DNA of 30,411 nucleotides, taken from contig CBINHC010000022.1 in assembly GCA_966250385.1 (NCBI GenBank), forward strand, positions 1 through 30,411, written 5' to 3'. A program made the position numbers and the translations under genes. Origin of the DNA: DASWTL01 sp966250385 (GTDB taxonomy: Bacteria; Bacteroidota; Bacteroidia; Sphingobacteriales; Sphingobacteriaceae). Position 1 is the first letter of the stretch; the number at the start of each line of letters is the position of its first letter. This document shows positions 7,582-15,239 of the stretch, one piece after another. The notes beneath the pieces are model-generated. The model worked only from the letters and a program-made list of their open reading frames with translations. It was not told where the DNA came from and searched no databases.

Positions 7582-7603
7582 TTTATATGTAAAGACATAT
7601 AAA
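7582..7603 (-). promoter_or_regulatory. Inverted repeat, probable HipB operator
   Basis: TTTATATGT (7582-7590), AAAG, ACATATAAA (7595-7603): a perfect 9-bp inverted repeat located 34 bases upstream of the hipB start. Antitoxins of this type bind such palindromes to repress their own operon. The sequence is not the E. coli hip operator (TATCC-N8-GGATA), so the assignment rests on position and symmetry. Confidence 0.45.
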
Positions 7604-7739
7604 CAAAGGAAAACTTACAGAATTATATCCTCTTATATATAACATAGCGTTGGACGCCGAATTTATATGCACGATCACATACAATTCCGGACTAACCAGC
7701 CGATACTCCGAACCGGAGAGGCGTAAGAGCTGCCCGAAG

Positions 7740-7767
7740 TGTAACATTCAGAATCCGCCCGTATCTA
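7740..7767 (+). promoter_or_regulatory. Possible ECF-type promoter of the sigma factor operon
   Basis: TGTAAC (7740-7745) and CGTATCTA (7760-7767) resemble ECF -35 (GTAAC/GGAAC) and -10 (CGTC-like) elements separated by 14 bases, slightly short. They lie 36 bases before the sigma factor ATG and would fit autoregulation. Weak evidence. Confidence 0.2.
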
Positions 7768-7802
7768 ACAGCGCATTTTCAATAAAACGACCATAGCACC
7801 GG

Positions 7803-8282
7803 ATGACTGATTTCGAAGAAATATATAACGAGTATGCGCCCCAGATCTACCGGGTATGCATGGGTTATACCAACGATGAAGATCAGGCGAAGGACCTCGT
7901 CCAGGAAACGTTCATATCGGTATGGAGAAACCTGGGATCCTTCAGGAATGAATCCCGCGTCAGCACATGGATCTTCCGTATCGCTACCAACAACTGCCTG
8001 CGTGCCCTGGAAAAGGCGCGGCGTGCCCATGTATCCGAATTGCCGGTTCACTTGCCGGACCCGGTCACCGAATCCCCCGATGAAAGGGTTCGCTACCTGC
8101 ATAAGGCCATATCCGAACTCGAAGAATCCGACCGGATCATCATTTCACTGGTACTGGAGGATCTGCCCCAGGCCGAGATCGCGGCCATTGTCGGCATCAG
8201 TCACGGTAACCTGCGTGTCAAGGTTCACCGCATCAAGGAAAAATTAGCGCAAAAACTGAAACGTCATGGACAATTTAACTGA
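7803..8282 (+). CDS. ECF-family RNA polymerase sigma factor
   Basis: A 159-residue sigma-70 family protein of the extracytoplasmic-function class. Region 2 (about 5-70) reads IYNEYAPQIYRVCMGYTNDE followed by DLVQETFISVWRN and STWIFRIATN (promoter melting and -10 recognition). Region 4 (about 100-155) has a helix-turn-helix ending HGNLRVKVHRIKEKL for -35 binding. Length is typical and no extra C-terminal domain is present. The stop overlaps the start of the next gene by 17 bases, so the three genes at 7803-9076 are translationally linked. The membrane protein that follows is the obvious candidate for its anti-sigma partner, though it carries no recognised anti-sigma motif. Which stress it senses is not visible. 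Confidence 0.93.
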   Translation: MTDFEEIYNEYAPQIYRVCMGYTNDEDQAKDLVQETFISVWRNLGSFRNESRVSTWIFRIATNNCLRALEKARRAHVSELPVHLPDPVTESPDERVRYLHKAISELEESDRIIISLVLEDLPQAEIAAIVGISHGNLRVKVHRIKEKLAQKLKRHGQFN

Positions 8283-8850
8283 ACTGAAAGCCCTGTGGCA
8301 AACGACCGATACCACCCGCCTGCCTGACGCCGGGCAGGTGCTCCGGGAGGTTAAAAAGTTCCGGAACCAAAGACTCCGTAAAAAATGGATGGTGATCCTG
8401 ACGGCGGGTTTAATGGCCCTGCTCATGGTTGTCACGCTGGCCACCGGCGCGTTCAGGCTCGTGTCCACGTACGTCGGCGGCATACTCATTGCAGCGGCGG
8501 CCATGTTGCTCGTCTTCAGCAATATCGGATCACTGAAACGTTTCAGAGCCCTTGAAAACTGCAGCAACCGCGAGTTCCTGGAATTCATCGACCGAACCCG
8601 TATCAACCAGATCCATTTCCATAAGAAGACGCAGGTCAGCATGATGATCCTCTGTTCGGTCGGGCTGCTGCTGTACCTGCTGGAACCCGCGACCCGGGAC
8701 CTCCGGTGGACCCTGATCCTTTTGGCGACGACTTTCGGCTGGCTGGTGGTCTCCTGGTTCGTCATCCGGCCACGGGTATTCAAGCAAAATCAAAAGGAGC
8801 TGGAAGAACTGCGCAGCCGGATCGAAAAAATCTCAAATCAACTCAAGTAA
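8266..8850 (+). CDS. Four-helix membrane protein, putative anti-sigma partner
   Basis: A 194-residue protein that begins with a soluble N-terminus (about 1-40, containing ELKALWQTTD and an amphipathic stretch). It continues with two membrane helix pairs (about 43-62, 69-88, 124-141, 147-167) and ends in a charged coiled-coil tail (about 172-194). Overlap with the ECF sigma gene and the cytoplasmic N-terminal helix suggest it holds the sigma factor at the membrane, as in other ECF pairs. I see no zinc-binding HxxxCxxC motif, so it is not a ZAS-type anti-sigma. Function is inferred from context only. Confidence 0.75.
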   Translation: MDNLTELKALWQTTDTTRLPDAGQVLREVKKFRNQRLRKKWMVILTAGLMALLMVVTLATGAFRLVSTYVGGILIAAAAMLLVFSNIGSLKRFRALENCSNREFLEFIDRTRINQIHFHKKTQVSMMILCSVGLLLYLLEPATRDLRWTLILLATTFGWLVVSWFVIRPRVFKQNQKELEELRSRIEKISNQLK

Positions 8851-8851
8851 T

Positions 8852-9076
8852 ATGAAAACAATGTCCAGAAACACACTGATCCTCTTTGTCAGCGGCCTGT
8901 TATTGCTAAGCCTCACTCCCATCGCCGCACGCCATTATCCGCTTCCCGATTACCTGAGGGGATTCCTGTCAGGACTTGGGCTTACCCTGGAGTTCCTGGC
9001 GGTTGTCAGCATGCAACGGGCCAGAACGGGCGGAAGCTGCTCTTCCCTGTTCCGATGGGTGAAACCGAAGTCGTGA
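8852..9076 (+). CDS. Small membrane protein, third cistron of the sigma operon
   Basis: A 74-residue protein starting one base after the preceding stop (TAA T ATG). It has two hydrophobic segments (about 8-25 and 38-54) linked by a short loop containing HYPLPDYLRGF, and a basic C-terminus. No family is recognised. The tight spacing and membrane character suggest it works with the putative anti-sigma protein. Its shortness leaves some doubt, but the hydrophobic pattern and position support a real gene. Confidence 0.62.
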   Translation: MKTMSRNTLILFVSGLLLLSLTPIAARHYPLPDYLRGFLSGLGLTLEFLAVVSMQRARTGGSCSSLFRWVKPKS

Positions 9077-9163
9077 CGGCGGTGCGGGCCTGAATAAGCA
9101 GACCCCGGAATTGTTGCGTATGGCGGGCGTTATGCCACGCTGACGCATCACCCGGCATTTCCC

Positions 9164-9195
9164 TTGTATTTTCCGCGGCTTTTTGCGTAGTTTAG
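9164..9195 (+). promoter_or_regulatory. Bacteroidota-type promoter for the glycosyltransferase
   Basis: TTG at 9164-9166, a 21-base spacer and TAGTTTAG at 9188-9195 (one mismatch to TAnnTTTG). It ends 21 bases before the GTG start at 9217. Confidence 0.4.
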
Positions 9196-9216
9196 TTCAA
9201 ACCAAACTGAAGTACT

Positions 9217-10749
9217 GTGTATTATAGACGCCATAAACGGGAAATACACCTGATTCTTTTCTTTGTAGTTCTGAAGCTTGCCCTGCATTTACTGGCGAAC
9301 AGCCGGTTCGGATTCCACCGGGACGAGCTGCTTTACATTGCGCTGGGACAGCACCTGGACTGGGGATTCATGGAAGTACCCCCGTTCATAGCGGGCATCA
9401 GCTGGCTGAGCCAGACAGTCTTCGGTGACGGCGTCTTTGCATTCCGGATCCTGCCCACGCTGGCCGGGGCGATGATCGTCTTTTTGACCGGCCTGATGGT
9501 CCTGGTACTGAACGGCAAGCGGCCGGCCATCACCGTGGCCTGCCTGGCAACGACTTTCTCCCCAGCGTTCCTGGCCTCGAACTACCTGCTTCAGCCGGTC
9601 GTGTTCGACCAGCTTTTCTGGACGGCAGCCGCCTTTCTGCTGGTCATCTATATTGCGACACACAAGACCAAATATATTTTACTCCTGGGCGTCGTGGCCG
9701 GACTGGGGATGATGAATAAATATACCATGGCGGCGTTCATGCTGGCGCTCCTGCTCGGCATCCTGGTGACACCAGAGCGGAAGTTCTTATGGAACCGGAA
9801 CTGGCTTTATGCAGCGGGAATCGCCCTGATGATTTTTCTGCCGAACCTGATATGGCAGATCCGGCACGATCTGCCGGTAGTTAAACACCTGCGTGAACTC
9901 AAGGAGACCCAGCTGGATTATATCAAGCCGCAGGAGTTCCTGATCCAGAGCTTTGTCGTGCATGGAACGCTTGGCCTGGTCGCCATCCTCGGCCTGGTGT
10001 ATATCCTGGTCAGCAAGCGCAACAGCAGGTTCCGTTTCATCGGGATCGCTTTCCTGCTGATCATCACGCTGATGCTGCAGCTCCAGGGAAAGGTATATTA
10101 TGCATTTGGGGCTATCCCGATGCTGTTCGCAGCAGGCGGAATGGCATTCCAGTATGGGGCCCGCCTCCTATCCGAAAACTTCGTAAAAGCCTCCATGGTC
10201 GTGCTGGCGGTTCCATGCCTGGTCTTCATTCCGGTGGTCATCCCCATCCTGCCGGTCAGGACTACCCTCCAGTTCTTTGAGGTGGCGAAATCGGGGGGGC
10301 TGAGCTTCCCGCTGAAGTGGGAAGACCAGCGCATCCATGCCACTACCCAGGACTACGGCGATATGTTCGGCTGGCAGGATATGGCGGATTACTCGGCGCA
10401 GGCCTTTCAGCTGATCCCGGAACATGAACGGGCTAATACGACGGTCATTGCGGATAACTACGGTCAGGCGGGCGCCCTGGAGCACCTCGTGAAGGTCAGC
10501 TTGCCGGAAACGGTATGCCTCAACAGCAGTTTCGCGCTGTGGGCTCCCGACAGCATCCGGACCCAGCACCTGATCTACGTGGATACTGATGTCTCCGACC
10601 TCGTACCGCTATACCGGGATGTGAAAGTTATTGGTGAGGTGACCGAGCCGCTGGCCCGGGAAAGAGGCACGAAAGTATTCCTCCTGTCCTATCCTTTGAA
10701 AGATATCAACTCCCTGTACAGGATGGCTAAAGACGAAGAAAACCGGTAA
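9217..10749 (+). CDS. GT39/PMT-type polytopic membrane glycosyltransferase
   Basis: A 510-residue inner-membrane protein of the GT-C fold (PMT_2/ArnT-like). After the first membrane helix (about 11-27) comes the extracytoplasmic loop with FGFHRDELLYIALGQHLDWG; its acidic pair DE matches the catalytic motif of polyprenyl-phosphate-sugar-dependent transferases. About eight to ten further hydrophobic helices extend to about residue 350, followed by a soluble periplasmic C-terminal domain (about 360-510). It would transfer a sugar from a lipid carrier to an unknown acceptor such as lipid A, protein or polysaccharide. The start is GTG, because no ATG precedes the first helix. It is a single-gene unit between a promoter-like site and a terminator. 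Confidence 0.85.
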   Translation: MYYRRHKREIHLILFFVVLKLALHLLANSRFGFHRDELLYIALGQHLDWGFMEVPPFIAGISWLSQTVFGDGVFAFRILPTLAGAMIVFLTGLMVLVLNGKRPAITVACLATTFSPAFLASNYLLQPVVFDQLFWTAAAFLLVIYIATHKTKYILLLGVVAGLGMMNKYTMAAFMLALLLGILVTPERKFLWNRNWLYAAGIALMIFLPNLIWQIRHDLPVVKHLRELKETQLDYIKPQEFLIQSFVVHGTLGLVAILGLVYILVSKRNSRFRFIGIAFLLIITLMLQLQGKVYYAFGAIPMLFAAGGMAFQYGARLLSENFVKASMVVLAVPCLVFIPVVIPILPVRTTLQFFEVAKSGGLSFPLKWEDQRIHATTQDYGDMFGWQDMADYSAQAFQLIPEHERANTTVIADNYGQAGALEHLVKVSLPETVCLNSSFALWAPDSIRTQHLIYVDTDVSDLVPLYRDVKVIGEVTEPLARERGTKVFLLSYPLKDINSLYRMAKDEENR

Positions 10750-10770
10750 CTGCCGTGCAGACTACCGGTT
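10741..10770. terminator. Bidirectional terminator between convergent genes
   Basis: AACCGGTA (10741-10748) pairs with TACCGGTT (10763-10770), with an inner CTGC/GCAG stem. The left arm contains the glycosyltransferase stop codon. On the minus strand the stem is followed by TTCTTC, so it may serve the CBS gene too. A second near-palindrome, 10783-10798, lies just beyond. Confidence 0.55.
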
Positions 10771-10805
10771 TCCTCATATCCCGGCGATCATGACCGCCGT
10801 TCCTT

Positions 10806-12167
10806 TTATGCTGAGATCGCGTTGATGATATCGTATTGGGTGATGATCTCGATCTTTCCTTCCTGATCTTCGACAAGTACGGCACTGTTGTCCTTGCTGA
10901 TCATGGCAGAGATCTTATCGATCGATGTATTCAGATCCACGAACGGCAGCGACTTGGTCATGATCTCCTCTACCCGGCTCGATTTCAGCGCAGGATTCTC
11001 GATCAGGGAATTCAGAATATCGCTTTCAGTTACCTTTCCGATCACCATACCCTGCTGAGTTACCGGCAGCTGCGAAATATTCAGCGTCTTCATGATATTG
11101 ATCGCCTCGGTCACGGTCTTCTCACAGTCGATAGTCACCACCTCCTGCATGGTACGGCGCGCAAGAATGGAGGCAGCAGTCAGCTTTTCATCCTGCAGAA
11201 AGCCGCGTTCCCTCAACCAGTCCTCGTTGTACATCTTACCCATGTAGCGGGAACCATGATCCGGGAAGATAATGACCACCACATCGGAATCCTTCAGGCG
11301 GTCTTTCAGCTGCAGAAGCCCTGCCACTGCCGAACCGGATGAGTTACCTGCAAAAATCGCTTCCTTACGGGCAATCTCGCGCGTCATCAGGGCCGCATCC
11401 TTGTCGGTCACCTTTTCGAAATGATCGATAAGGCTGAAGTCCACGTTCTGCGGGAGGAAGTCTTCCCCGATACCTTCCGTGATATACGGATAGATCTCAT
11501 CCTTATCGAAGATGCCGGTCTCCTTGTATTTCTTGAAGACGGATCCGTAAGTATCAATACCCCAGACCTGGATGGCCGGGTTCTTTTCCTTCAGGTACCG
11601 GGCCGTTCCCGAAACAGTACCGCCGGTACCCACTCCCACCACCAGGTGCGTGATCTTACCTTCGGTCTGTTCCCAGATCTCCGGACCGGTCTGCTCATAA
11701 TGAGCCTGCGAGTTGGAAAGGTTGTCATACTGGTTCGGTTTCCAGGAGTTGGGAACTTCCTTCTCGAGCCGGGATGACACGGAATAATATGAACGCGGAT
11801 CCTCCGGATCTACGTTGGTCGGGCAGACGATCACCTCAGCGCCAAAAGCGCGCAGTGCATCGACCTTTTCCTTGGATTGCTTGTCAGTGGTGGTGAATAT
11901 ACACTTATAGCCTTTGATAACGGCAGCCAGCGCCAATCCCATGCCGGTGTTTCCGGAAGTTCCCTCAATGATGGTCCCGCCCGGTTTCAGTAAGCCCGCC
12001 TTCTCCGCATCCTCGATCATCTTCAGCGCCATCCGGTCCTTGATGGAATTGCCGGGATTCGTTGTTTCGATCTTGGCCAGGATGGTTCCTCTGACACCCG
12101 CCGTCACCCGGTTAAGTCTGACCAGGGGAGTGTTACCAATCGTTTCTAAGATATTGTTATACCACAT
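10806..12167 (-). CDS. Cystathionine beta-synthase with tandem CBS domains
   Basis: A 453-residue PLP enzyme of the beta family that condenses serine (or O-acetylserine) with homocysteine or sulfide; transsulfuration is the likely pathway. The catalytic core (about 1-320) shows LETIGNTPLVRLN, the PLP lysine in NPGNSIKDRM (Lys43) and the phosphate-binding GTSGNTG. Two CBS domains follow (about 335-390 and 395-453), with TESDIL and TQYDIINAI, and probably bind adenosyl ligands for regulation. I start at ATG 12165-12167: the frame stays open 17 codons further, but that extension would contain the promoter at 12172-12199 and does not look like family sequence. Cysteine synthase with CBS domains is the alternative; the domain order favours CBS. 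Confidence 0.92.
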   Translation of the reverse strand: MWYNNILETIGNTPLVRLNRVTAGVRGTILAKIETTNPGNSIKDRMALKMIEDAEKAGLLKPGGTIIEGTSGNTGMGLALAAVIKGYKCIFTTTDKQSKEKVDALRAFGAEVIVCPTNVDPEDPRSYYSVSSRLEKEVPNSWKPNQYDNLSNSQAHYEQTGPEIWEQTEGKITHLVVGVGTGGTVSGTARYLKEKNPAIQVWGIDTYGSVFKKYKETGIFDKDEIYPYITEGIGEDFLPQNVDFSLIDHFEKVTDKDAALMTREIARKEAIFAGNSSGSAVAGLLQLKDRLKDSDVVVIIFPDHGSRYMGKMYNEDWLRERGFLQDEKLTAASILARRTMQEVVTIDCEKTVTEAINIMKTLNISQLPVTQQGMVIGKVTESDILNSLIENPALKSSRVEEIMTKSLPFVDLNTSIDKISAMISKDNSAVLVEDQEGKIEIITQYDIINAISA

Positions 12168-12171
12168 GCTG

Positions 12172-12199
12172 CAAAAGTACGTTTTTTGTCCAAAAACAA
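12172..12199 (-). promoter_or_regulatory. Promoter of the cystathionine beta-synthase gene
   Basis: On the minus strand TTG (12197-12199), a 17-base spacer and TACTTTTG (12172-12179) match the Bacteroidota consensus. The -7 box ends only 4 bases before the ATG, implying a leaderless or nearly leaderless transcript. Confidence 0.65.
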
Positions 12200-12274
12200 T
12201 GATTAAATAAAAAGACATGACGTTTCACAGAATAAAATTCTATCAAACATCTGTCTTCAGAAATTTTGTCTTTC

Positions 12275-13138
12275 CTAAAATTTCAGGTGCTTAACGGTCA
12301 GACCGTTATTGATGAGCTGCTTCAGCGATTCGATGCCGATGCGCAGGTGGGTCTCCACATAATGCTCGGTGACTTTAGAGTCGCTTTCCGCCGTCTTTAC
12401 GCCTTCAGGGATCATCGGCTGATCGGAAACCAGCAGCAACGCGCCCGTTGGAATCTTGTTCGCGAACCCTGTCGTAAAGATGGTTGCGGTTTCCATGTCC
12501 ACGGCCATAGCGCGAAGGGTCTTCAGGTATTTCTTGAAGTTCTTGTCGTGCTCCCAGACCCGGCGGTTCGTGGTGTAAACGGTTCCCGTCCAGTAATCGC
12601 GGGAGAAATCACGGATCGTGGTTGAGATTGCCTTCTGCAGAGCGAATGCCGGCAATGCCGGGACTTCGGCAGGGAGATAATCATTGGAGGTTCCTTCTCC
12701 GCGGATGGCCGCAATGGGCAGGATCAGATCCCCGAGCTTGTTCTTCTTTTTAAGTCCGCCGCATTTTCCCAGGAACAGCACGGCTTTCGGATGAATCGCG
12801 CTCAGCAGGTCCATCATGGTCGCAGCCACCGGGCTTCCCATACCGAAGTTGATGAGCGTGATCCCGTCGGCCGAGACGCTCTGCATCGGCTTGTCCAGCC
12901 CCATGATCGGGGCATTATCGTGCCACTCGGAAAAAAGCTGCAGGTACTTGGAAAAATTGGTCAGCAGGATAAAATTCCCGAATTCCTCCAACGGCCGCCC
13001 GGTATACCTCGGAAGCCAGTTATAAACAATCTCTTCCTTGCTTTTTAGTCCTGAGCGGACCGGGGATTCAACTTCCTTAACCTTTTTGGCCTGTTTGACA
13101 ATTTCGGGATCTTTCTTGATATCTATTTCTTCATTCAT
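12275..13138 (-). CDS. amn: AMP nucleosidase
   Basis: A 287-residue cytoplasmic enzyme of the nucleoside phosphorylase/hydrolase superfamily that splits AMP into adenine and ribose 5-phosphate. Seen in the sequence are the glycine-rich phosphate-site region ITLINFGMGSPVAA and GKCGGL, the purine/ribose motif AVDMETATIF with the superfamily's conserved Met-Glu, and SDQPMIPEGVK. It is shorter than E. coli Amn (about 480) because the N-terminal regulatory domain is absent; Bacteroidota versions are of this short form. The N-terminal 45 residues are charged and helical. It lies 55 bases downstream of clpX behind a terminator, so it probably has its own promoter. Confidence 0.87.
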   Translation of the reverse strand: MNEEIDIKKDPEIVKQAKKVKEVESPVRSGLKSKEEIVYNWLPRYTGRPLEEFGNFILLTNFSKYLQLFSEWHDNAPIMGLDKPMQSVSADGITLINFGMGSPVAATMMDLLSAIHPKAVLFLGKCGGLKKKNKLGDLILPIAAIRGEGTSNDYLPAEVPALPAFALQKAISTTIRDFSRDYWTGTVYTTNRRVWEHDKNFKKYLKTLRAMAVDMETATIFTTGFANKIPTGALLLVSDQPMIPEGVKTAESDSKVTEHYVETHLRIGIESLKQLINNGLTVKHLKF

Positions 13139-13157
13139 ACGTACATCGTTTATTTAC

Positions 13158-13184
13158 AAAAAAGCCCCGAATTTCTTCGGGGCT
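13158..13184 (-). terminator. Rho-independent terminator after clpX
   Basis: AGCCCCGA (13163-13170) pairs with TCGGGGCT (13177-13184) around a 6-base loop. Read on the minus strand, the stem is followed by TTTTTTG. It sits 9 bases after the clpX stop. Confidence 0.88.
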
Positions 13185-13193
13185 CGTTATTTC

Positions 13194-14432
13194 TTAAGCT
13201 ACTTTGAGCTTTTTGAGATCGGACTTGTTGAACTTGTCCATCGCATAGTCCAGCGTGATGAACAACTCCTTGTTGTGTTTGACCGTCGGCATTTCAAACA
13301 TCGCATCCAGCATGATAGCTTCACAGATGGAGCGCAGCCCCCTGGCTCCCAGCTTGAACTCCATCGCTTTATCGACGATGAACTCCATGACTTCAGGCTC
13401 AAATTCCAGTTTGATGTTCTCGTAATCAAACAGCTTTTTGTATTGCTTGATCAGGGAATTCCGCGGAGCCGTCAGGATGCTGATCAGCGTATCCCGGTCC
13501 AGCGGATTCAAATGTGTGATCACCGGCAGACGACCGATCAGTTCGGGAATCAGGCCAAACGATTTCAGATCCTGCGGGGTAATGTATTTATACAGGTTCT
13601 TCATGTCGAGAATGACCTCGTCCTGGTTCACCTTGTATCCTACCGTCTGGGTCCGTAACCGGCTGGCGATCTTCTTTTCGATGCCGTCAAAAGCACCTCC
13701 GCAGATAAACAAGATATTATTGGTGTTCACCGCGATCATTTTCTGATCGGGATGCTTACGACCGCCCTGCGGCGGCACGTTCACCAATGTTCCTTCCAGG
13801 ATCTTCAGCAATGCCTGCTGAACACCTTCGCCGGACACATCACGTGTGATGGACGGGTTATCGCTCTTACGTGCGATCTTATCCACCTCGTCGATGTAAA
13901 CGATCCCCCGCTCGGCGGCGGTGACATCATAGTCCGCGGCCTGCAGCAGTCGGGTCAGGATGCTTTCGACATCTTCGCCCACGTAACCGGCTTCAGTCAG
14001 GACGGTCGCATCACAGATACAGAACGGAACGTTCAGGATCTTGGCGATCGTTTTGGCAAGCAGCGTCTTCCCGGTACCGGTCTCACCCACCATGATGATG
14101 TTCGATTTCTCAATCTCTACCTCATCCTTGTCAACTTTCTGGTTGAGCCGCTTATAATGGTTGTAAACCGCAACAGATAGAACCTTTTTCGCGTCATCCT
14201 GTCCGATTACATACTGATCGAGGTGAGTCTTGATCTCCGTCGGTTTCAGCAGGGTAACTGTGGACTGGGCTGTTTTGCTTTTCCTTACACTTAACTCTTC
14301 TGCCAGGATCTGATTAGCCTGGGTCACGCACTTATCACAAATGTGAGCATCCAGCCCGGCAATCAGCATTAGCGTATCCTGCTTACCGGAACCACAAAAG
14401 GAACACTTAATATCTTTATTATTCTTACTCAT
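13194..14432 (-). CDS. clpX: ATP-dependent Clp protease ATP-binding subunit ClpX
   Basis: A 412-residue AAA+ unfoldase that feeds substrates into ClpP. The N-terminal zinc domain has Cys10, Cys13, Cys32 and Cys35. Walker A is GETGTGKT (116-123), the pore loop GYVG (149-152) and Walker B IVYIDEVDK (177-185); SRLRTQTVGY (about 257-266) lies at the ClpP-binding loop, where the usual IGF is replaced by VGY. The C-terminal sensor region includes GARGLRSICEAIM. Its start overlaps the clpP stop as TAATG, so the two are coupled and co-transcribed. Confidence 0.97.
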   Translation of the reverse strand: MSKNNKDIKCSFCGSGKQDTLMLIAGLDAHICDKCVTQANQILAEELSVRKSKTAQSTVTLLKPTEIKTHLDQYVIGQDDAKKVLSVAVYNHYKRLNQKVDKDEVEIEKSNIIMVGETGTGKTLLAKTIAKILNVPFCICDATVLTEAGYVGEDVESILTRLLQAADYDVTAAERGIVYIDEVDKIARKSDNPSITRDVSGEGVQQALLKILEGTLVNVPPQGGRKHPDQKMIAVNTNNILFICGGAFDGIEKKIASRLRTQTVGYKVNQDEVILDMKNLYKYITPQDLKSFGLIPELIGRLPVITHLNPLDRDTLISILTAPRNSLIKQYKKLFDYENIKLEFEPEVMEFIVDKAMEFKLGARGLRSICEAIMLDAMFEMPTVKHNKELFITLDYAMDKFNKSDLKKLKVA

Positions 14433-15133
14433 TATTTTTTATCGACAGTTCCCGTCAACACCTCATCTATCATTCCAAACTCCTTCGCCTCGCTCGCGAT
14501 CATCCAGTAATCGCGGTCGGAGGCATTGTGAACTGTTTCATAATCCTGACCTGAATGCTGCGATATAATATCATACAGCTCCTTTTTCAGTTTCAGGATC
14601 TCTCGCGCAGTGATCTCAATATCAGAGGCCTGCCCCTGAACGCCGCCAAGTGGCTGGTGGATCATCACACGTGAATGCTTTAACGCTGCACGCTTGCCTG
14701 CAGTACCTGCACACAATAATACAGCTGCCATGGAGGCCGCCATACCGGTACAGATGGTAGCCACATCAGGCGTGATATACTGCATCGTATCGTAGATTCC
14801 TAAACCCGCATACACAGAACCGCCCGGTGAGTTGATGTAGATCTGGATATCCCTTTTGGCATCCGTAGACTGCAGAAACAACAACTGGGCCTGGATAATG
14901 TTAGCCAGGTTATCATAGATCGCGTCACCCATGAAAATGATCCGGTCCATCATCAGACGGGAGAACACATCCATCTGGGCAACGTTCAGCTGACGTTCTT
15001 CGATGATATATGGCGTCATTGACATCGGGATCGCACTTTTTTCGACTCCGGCAATGAATTTATCCACGTGCTGGCTACCGATCCGGTGATGTTTTACAGC
15101 ATACTTGCGAAATTCGTTCTTGTCAATATTCAT
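14432..15133 (-). CDS. clpP: ATP-dependent Clp protease proteolytic subunit ClpP
   Basis: A 233-residue serine peptidase forming the tetradecameric chamber of ClpXP. The catalytic triad is Ser134 (GMAASMAAVL), His159 (HSRVMIHQPLGG) and Asp208 (DRDYW), with the spacing of E. coli ClpP. The N-terminus is about 35 residues longer than in E. coli, which may be a propeptide or an extension typical of the phylum. It lies between tig (106 bases upstream) and clpX (1-base overlap), the standard tig-clpP-clpX order. Confidence 0.96.
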   Translation of the reverse strand: MNIDKNEFRKYAVKHHRIGSQHVDKFIAGVEKSAIPMSMTPYIIEERQLNVAQMDVFSRLMMDRIIFMGDAIYDNLANIIQAQLLFLQSTDAKRDIQIYINSPGGSVYAGLGIYDTMQYITPDVATICTGMAASMAAVLLCAGTAGKRAALKHSRVMIHQPLGGVQGQASDIEITAREILKLKKELYDIISQHSGQDYETVHNASDRDYWMIASEAKEFGMIDEVLTGTVDKK

Positions 15134-15239
15134 GAATTAATTTTATTTAAGTTACTAAGTTATTTTATAAAGAGTTGTTTTAAGGAAATCATTTTTTCAG
15201 TTTCTGGTTACCCGCCGCAACTCTTCTTACCCGTAACTC

